A stretch of DNA of 64,000 nucleotides from Hydractinia symbiolongicarpus. Taxonomy: Eukaryota > Cnidaria > Hydrozoa > Anthoathecata > Hydractiniidae. The position numbers and the translations under genes were made by a program. The stretch's first letter is position 1. Each line of letters opens with the position of its first letter. This document shows, one piece after another, positions 57,823 to 64,000 of the stretch. The stretch is taken from NCBI RefSeq assembly GCF_029227915.1, contig NC_079875.1, forward strand, positions 30,569,501 to 30,633,500, given 5' to 3'. A model generated the notes under the pieces. That model did not search any database. It was not told the DNA's origin and saw nothing but the letters and a program-made list of their open reading frames with translations.

Positions 57823-57873
57823 GTATTTTGATGCAAGGACTATAAATACATTGCCACAGTCAGCAAGGAAGTA
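57823..57873 (+). other. Non-coding copy of a Helitron coding segment
   Basis: GTATTTTGATGCAAGGACTA plus TAAAT is identical to 61149-61173 of the replicase frame; the next 25 bp (TTGCCACAGTCAGCAAGGAA) match with a few changes and one indel. It lies about 150 bp before the first Helitron ATG. Confidence 0.65.
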
Positions 57874-58003
57874 GATTTACTTTTGTTTAATCTGATTTAG
57901 GTGCTAACTGCAGCTCTAGGTAGCGGTAGCAACCGTAGCATCGTAGAAATCGTGTCTCATTGTAGTCAATTGTAGCATTGTAGAACAATCAGACAAACTA
58001 ATC

Positions 58004-58300
58004 ATGATATCTGTCCAAGCATATCGTGCCACCATTGGTTCTTTTTATAATGTAGCTGCTAGCCACTCCAAAAATATGACAAATGAAACAATAAATTTTC
58101 ACAGCTATTCAGGAATGGTTTTTGATGACAAGGTGGATAATAACAACGACTTCAATCATTTTTTTGAAACTTTTTATTTCAATAATTTTCATGTGTTGTC
58201 TGAGCTGTAATATCAATCTTGCATCTTTGAAGTTACTGTTATTGTTATCTGGTGACATTGAAAGCAATCCTGGACCCTTTAATAACAATGATATTGACTT
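58004..58300 (+). pseudogene. Helitron N-terminal peptide with 2A-like motif, frameshifted
   Basis: The ATG at 58004 starts MISVQAYRATIGSFYNVAAS and the frame runs to a stop at 58208-58210. The continuation appears in the +1 frame from about 58195: CNINLASLKLLLLLSG, then GDIESNPGP at 58251-58277. D-x-E-x-NPGP after a Leu-rich run is the signature of 2A/2A-like peptides, which make the ribosome skip the final Gly-Pro bond. A small indel near 58195-58210 probably separates the two halves, and further frame changes lie between here and the OTU domain (58280-58357). By layout the peptide would precede the OTU-Rep-helicase product and be released from it co-translationally. Confidence 0.6.
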
Positions 58301-58356
58301 CCAAATATCACTACAGGAATCTTATGCCATCTTCTAAATCAGTCGAATTCTGCTGA

Positions 58357-61300
58357 TCGTATAGTCGCTATGCTAGAAGTATTGGTCTGTCAAATATAAC
58401 ATATCAAGAAGTGACAATAGGGGATGGCAACTGCTTTTATAGAGCAGTAGTACAGCAACTTAGTCGCCCTGAGATCAGACAAATTGTCCCCCCTGACCTA
58501 CACTTTCAAAATCACATTCAACTACGAGCAGCTGTGGTCAAGTTTGTTCGCGAAAATAGTAATGTAGGAATTTTTCAAATTAACAGAGACTTTTTATCCA
58601 TAAGCTCTGAAGAGTGGGAACGGGACTTACAAATTCAGTCAAGGTCTACTGTTGATGTTGTGGAAATTTTCATACGAGCTGCGTCAATAATGTTGGGCGT
58701 CAACATTTTGATAACATCCGATACCAGTACTGCAATACACCCATATACCCTTATTAGTCCTACTCATGATGAAACACATAATATTCCTGGTGAACAACAA
58801 GTGGCACATCTATTGACTGATGGTACCACTGCTGGTGCTTTTATTTTGCTTGGTAGGGTTAATGAAAATCACTACCAATCGTTGGTCTTTGATGACAAAG
58901 TGAGCAATCCTTCCGTTACATCACCCACATCACTCAGTCCATCTAAAAAATATCCCCGTTTGTCATCACAAAATCCTAAAAATATAACCAATCAAAAACC
59001 TGTTGAAATGGAAATTACTACTTTGAATCAAAATCCAGACTTCCTAGTAGAAAAAATAATGAAATCTTATATGTCTGCTACTATAATACCAAAAAGAGTC
59101 AAGTCTAAACGCAAGCCAAATTATAATAAAGAAGCTGCTTTGAAGCTAAAGTGTCTGCAGTTAAATATTAAATATGAAGAACCTAAAGTTAATGAAACAA
59201 ATATCGAAACAATAAACAGACACAGGCGAATAAGTTATAGCTGCAAAAAAACCGTTTCTAAAACAGCCATGGATAAGCAGAAAAATGCTAATTTGAAAAA
59301 ACCACCTGCCTGCAAACGTACATGCGCCCCGCCACCTAATACACTTCCAATTATTACACACAACCAGGTGAATATTTTACCAACCACACAGTCCATACCA
59401 TCCACACAGTCAGTGCCTACAATTGTCACAGACAACCTGACCACTGAACAAGATCAAATTTATGAAAATGAAACTTCCACCATTCATCAAAATCCTGATG
59501 TTGTGGCAGCTGTAATACAGTTTGAGGAAGGTGAGAAGTTACATAGCTTGGCAACCTGTAAAACTTGTCGTGAAACCGGGCCAGTATTTCATGCTACTCC
59601 CCCTATCAGTCCTACTGCAGAAAATGAAACAAAACCAATTACCGTAAAGCCTTGGAAAATTTTTAGCGATAAAAGGTGTGACAGGTGTCATCGAGAGAGC
59701 CTTAGTCGTTTTAAAAAGAATGTAACAACTCCTGCTAGATTTTCCGGTATACTGTCAGTTGATGATGATGATTTGGGCCCATTACACGATAACATCCGCC
59801 ATAACGATATGCATTTTTTACCGGTACCACAATATCTCCAAAATTTGACCATACTGGAAGTAGCATTGATTCGTCGTATCACTGTTATCATGAATATACA
59901 CCTCCTGCGATATGGCATGCTTGCATCAAAAGGACATTGTATCAGTTTTCCTCAGAGAATGCAAATTGCTAAAGAATTGCCATCGTTACCATCTGAGGTT
60001 GGAATAGTGGTTATTAAAAAGAAAGGAAGTCGAAATTCAGTTCAACAGTATACTGTGCAAAGGAATAAAGTTGAAAATGCATTACGAGGGCTGTGTTTTG
60101 GATACCCAGAAGGTGGCACTGAATATTCAGATACTAATAGTGAACATCTATACAATGGCTCTGATCACATTGACAAACCTTTAAAAGGACGCTACTTTCA
60201 GTTCCTACCGAATGAGTACTATAAGGATGTTTCGATAAAATATGAGCGCATTCAAAATTTACTAGAGATGCGTTCTGAATTACCTGGCTTGCCTGTTGTT
60301 GAAATGCCACATATTATACCAGAGGAACACAAGGGTCCTGCTGAAAATCAATTTCTGGAAAACTTACCTCAAGATGACGAAAGTATAACCCGTTCTGGTT
60401 TAGTTTGTCCACTTGAATCTAAAGATGCTGACAAAGAGTTGCGAACAATACTGCAGAAGCTCTTGGGCTCTGAAGATGCAGTTAATCAAGCTCTTGAACA
60501 TGGCACAATTGCGAATGCAAATTTGGAATATACGCGAGAGCAGCCTATTCGAGAATTAAAAACTCCTGGTTTTTTTACTATGGCATACCCAACTGTTTTT
60601 ATTAATGGAAATTGCGACTTAACGGTTCCAAGGTTGAGTAAAATTAACTTTGAAGAATACATCGAACATATATATTATTGTTCTGATAATCGCGTAGCGC
60701 GTCATCCGTACTTAAAATTTTTCTTATTAAATATGCGTTTACGAATGCAAGCACTACAGCAGGGTAGCTTTCTTGTTTCCCAACAATTAAATGATGCGCA
60801 TCTCACAATTGCTGAACTGAGAGATAATTTACAAAATGACGATGATTCAGTTCCACGAAAAATTATTAGTATTGGAAAAAACCTGGTGAATACTGATCCA
60901 TACTGGAGAGACCAAAAAAAAAAAGTGGATGCTCTGTTGTTTTTCAGACGAAATGAGTTTGGCGATTTACCGGCCTATTTTGATACCAACAGTTGTGCAG
61001 AATTTCATTGGAAACCATTACATGAATTACTTATTAAGTATCATGCCTTAATAAACAACTTAAACGAAGATACTGTGCGGCAACAAATGGAAAACGACAG
61101 CAAATTCAAGCGGGAAATGATTCTACAAAATCTTCATATCGTCACACAGTATTTTGATGCAAGGACTATAAATTACTTTGCCACAGTCAACAAGAAAGTG
61201 TTTCAATATAATGATAGTTGGTGGCGATATGAATTCGCTAAAGGTCGAGGTGAGATACATGGTCACGCAATTATATCGTCCTCTAAACACGCTCAAAAGG

Positions 61301-64000
61301 TCAAAACAATCATGGATGGATTGTCGAATGATGTACCTGACTCACAAGCATCCCAAACTGCTGCACAAGAACTTCAAAATTGGTTGCAAACCACAAATGA
61401 AGACAGTGATGACATTTTTTCACCCATATTTACTTCACTGCATGCTGCTGGGGGGAATGAAATTATAGATGCCTCTGGAATTAGAACTTGGGTTCCAAAC
61501 AAAAATCAATGGGCAACACCAGAAGGGAGTCAAGCTCCTCCAGACCATAACCCATTGGTGCAAGAACTTGCAGATGTCGCTAACCATGAAGGTGGTATTG
61601 GAGAGCAACATACTTATCTTGTTAATAGAATAGGTCTCCATAATTGTAATTCCAGTTGTTTGCGTTATCGTCGTAAGAATAAAAAGGAAAAGGATACCGC
61701 TCCAAAAAAGTACTGTCGTTTTCATTTTGGTGATCTTGATCCACAAACCAAAAAAACAAGTGGCAAAGAGATTCATCCTTTTCATGCTGTCATAACAAAA
61801 GGGGAACATCCTAGATATGAGGGACCACGCGATCATCCTCGCCTAATGATGCATGTTAAAACACGTCTGCTTAGTTGGCTAGCAAATTGTGACAGTCAAG
61901 TCATTATCGATCAGGATCTTCTGGCTCTTCAAAAATACATTGCTGGTTATGCTTGCAAGGGGGCAGCCTCAACTGAAGATTTGGTACATGTTTATCAGCA
62001 TCTCATTGAAAACACTGCTGATGGAAGCACTGTTAAAAATTTGGCTCAACGACTACTTCAAAAAATTGCTGGTCTAGTAGATGTACCAGGTGCTGCGGCA
62101 GATTTTATTAATAGTGGTGGCCGTTTGACTAGATGTACCAGGAATTTTCGATACATTGGTATCAGTGGCTTCCGAGCATTGGATACTTCTGGTGAAGATG
62201 GAACCGTTACAAAGAGTAGCACATTGGATAAATACTTGAGCGATAAGCGTAGAGAAACTGAGCCAGAAATATCATTATGGAACTGGAGCAAGAAATGTAA
62301 TTGTACCTGCAAAGTAGATCACGTGCCAGTTTTTACAGGAATATCTACAAAACCTGTTTGGCCTGTTACTGAGGACTATGCAAAAGCTATGCTCGTTATA
62401 TTTTCTGTTGGAACGTGGCATAATACTGAAGAATTGAAGGGACAACATGAGTCATTTGCTGCTGCTTTGGCTTCCTTTGTTCAAACTGAAAACTGTCCCC
62501 CTATATTAATAGATGCATTGAAGGAGGCTAAACAATCATTCAATAAAAAGAGTGAGAGAAAACAAAGTCACACTCGTGTAATCAATAATGAAACCGATAA
62601 TCAGTCTTCATGTCAATCATCACAATATACAGATGCAAGTCCTCAAAGTTCCCAAAATTCAGTCATTGCACAAATGAACATAGGCAGAGCGATAATGAGA
62701 GATATTGCAAGGCATCACGTTGCTGATATCAATGAGCCGGATGTACAACAAGTTCTTCCCAATGGAGGGCCTACATTTGATTGGAATAATTATGCAGTTC
62801 AAAGTTTTGGTAGTCAATGGCCAATTAATGCTGACACATGGTTACAATCTATATCTGAAGAAGCAGAAAAAAATGAATTGCAGCTGGCTGATGATTGTAC
62901 CTTACCCCAAATAAACATCTTAAATGCTAATGAATTACAGAGAACAGTCATTGGTATAAATCTTCAGCATTTATTGCAAGTTGCAAAAGGAACTTTGCCA
63001 ACAGGCACCCAGCCATTACGTTTATTAATACAAGGAACAGCTGGTGTTGGGAAAACATTCATCATTACTGCGCTCACCAGAATCGTTCGTCGTATTTTTA
63101 AGCGAAATTCTGCTGTTATGAACTTGGCCCCAACTGGTGCAGCAGCAGTCCTCATACCTAATGGTCGCACCATACATTCAATGACTCCACCACCACACAA
63201 ACTAAAAAAAGATAAGAATTTAAATTCTGTCCAGTTTTCTGACTATCCGTTGGGTGATGTATCTCTAAGAAAGCTGAGAAAGTATACAGGTATGCATGAA
63301 AACAATGAGCTGAAATTATTTCAACTTAATATTGATGAACGTAGCATGCAGTCGAAGCTTCTTGTGGCCTGGTGCAGCCAAAGATTATGCGAGGCTACGG
63401 GAGACTTTGATAATTATTACGGTGGTGTACCAGCTGTCAATTTCTTTGGTGACCTTGGTTAGCTTGGACCAATTCGTGCTTTGGATCTACATCAGCCACC
63501 AAAACACGATGATTCGACAATCAACTTCGCTGGCTATGCAATCTATCGCTCGTTTCAAGATGTTATTGTTCTTACAGAAACAATGCGTCAAGGCCCAGAT
63601 CAGTTAGCTCTTTTGCAGCGACTACTTAGAATACGTAATGGATCGATCACTCAACAAGACTGGCAAGATATAAATAGTCGTTACGAAGATGCTTTGCCAC
63701 AAACCGAAAAATGTAACTTTTCGCATGGTCGTGTCCTTACATTGATGGAAACATGGAATGAAGTTAATGAGGAAAATCACAATAAATTAGCTAGCCTTGG
63801 TGTGCCTGTTGCTGTAATTCCATCAAGAGGCCGTGGTAAACACCACTCTTTGACTGATAAGCAACTGGGTCAAATACCGCTGAGATCTTCAATGGCAGTT
63901 GGTGCAACTGTAATACTCACTAAGAACCAAAAAGGTCTTACGGGCCTCGGTCTTAATAATGGTGCGATGGGGAAAGTAATTGCAATCCTTTATTCGCCAA
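58357..64000 (+). pseudogene. Helitron OTU-Rep-Pif1 helicase polyprotein, one amber, runs off window
   Basis: Open from 58357 to an amber at 63460-63462, then open in the same frame to the window end. Residues are counted from 58411. OTU cysteine protease: GDGNCFYRA (Cys 8) and NENHYQSL (His 154). Two CxxC pairs, CKTC and CDRC, follow, then a DUF6570-like block (about 445-520). The Rep nuclease has GEIHGHAII (H950 and H952, HUH motif) and KYIAGYACKG with Tyr 1176 and 1180 (two-tyrosine type). The Pif1-like helicase has GTAGVGKT (1542-1549), IDERSM (1641-1646) and FFGDLG-amber-LGPI, where the family has Gln. Motifs after the stop (TETMRQGPDQ, MAVGATVILTKN) remain intact. Role: rolling-circle transposition. 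The GTG at 58411 is no real start; the true N-terminus lies upstream beyond frameshifts. Otherwise strikingly well preserved. Confidence 0.85.

Larger units (their letters stand above)
57184..58003. other. Region ahead of the Helitron genes
   Basis: No protein recognised. It contains a 53-bp tandem duplication (57408-57507) and a stretch copied from the Helitron coding region (57823-57873). It probably includes the Helitron 5' end and promoter, but the terminus (TC at an A/T site) cannot be fixed by eye. Confidence 0.4.

Overview
The window looks like metazoan genomic DNA, most likely from a cnidarian; the species cannot be named from sequence alone. Reasons: it is AT-rich and intron-bearing, it is littered with TAGCTAGC-type words and diverse DNA transposons, and it carries a tRNA-derived SINE ending in TATCCTGGGTAAATAA-type sequence, as cnidarian SINEs do. 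It also holds DUF6589, RecQ-like, THAP/P-element and OTU-Helitron proteins of the kind that crowd cnidarian genomes. I see no ordinary host housekeeping gene; almost every supportable coding region belongs to a mobile element or its remains.

Layout. 1-4.2 kb: two convergent genes, a DUF6589 protein (+, 5' exon outside the window) and a two-exon RecQ-like helicase (-) whose single intron is of the GC-AG type. 5.8-7.5 kb: interspersed repeat (copy A) carrying a tRNA-like Pol III module. 8.2-10.2 kb: degenerate tandem repeats and a ruined KDZ-like transposase gene. 11.5-12.5 kb: a complete piggyBac-like non-autonomous element (TTAA target, 16-bp inverted ends) with a SINE nested inside. 12.5-18.6 kb: no recognisable gene. 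19.1-21.35 kb: a 48-bp minisatellite of 47 nearly identical units. 22-23.8 kb: broken LINE, a second piggyBac-like end and a Helitron-type replicase fragment, joined end to end. 25.3-28.65 kb: a structurally complete P-element-like transposon with identical 29-bp inverted ends, a flanking 7-bp direct repeat and two convergent genes (a deleted THAP transposase and an intact C2H2-finger protein).

30.1-55.2 kb is dominated by a satellite of about 124 bp, roughly 175 monomers in one 21.7-kb array with clear higher-order structure, preceded by two diverged monomers and a 3.2-kb interposed segment with imperfect inverted ends. The array stops exactly where repeat copy B begins (55,195), a direct-orientation relative of copy A. 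From 58.0 kb to the window end lies a Helitron: an N-terminal peptide with a 2A-like ribosome-skipping motif, then a long OTU-Rep-Pif1 helicase frame broken by one amber codon in a helicase motif and running off the window.

Candidates for something undescribed: the DUF6589/RecQ convergent pair as a mobile unit, the 2A motif ahead of the OTU-Helitron polyprotein, the two-gene P-element, and the higher-order satellite abutting a tRNA-like-bearing repeat. All functional statements rest on motif recognition by eye; no searches were run.
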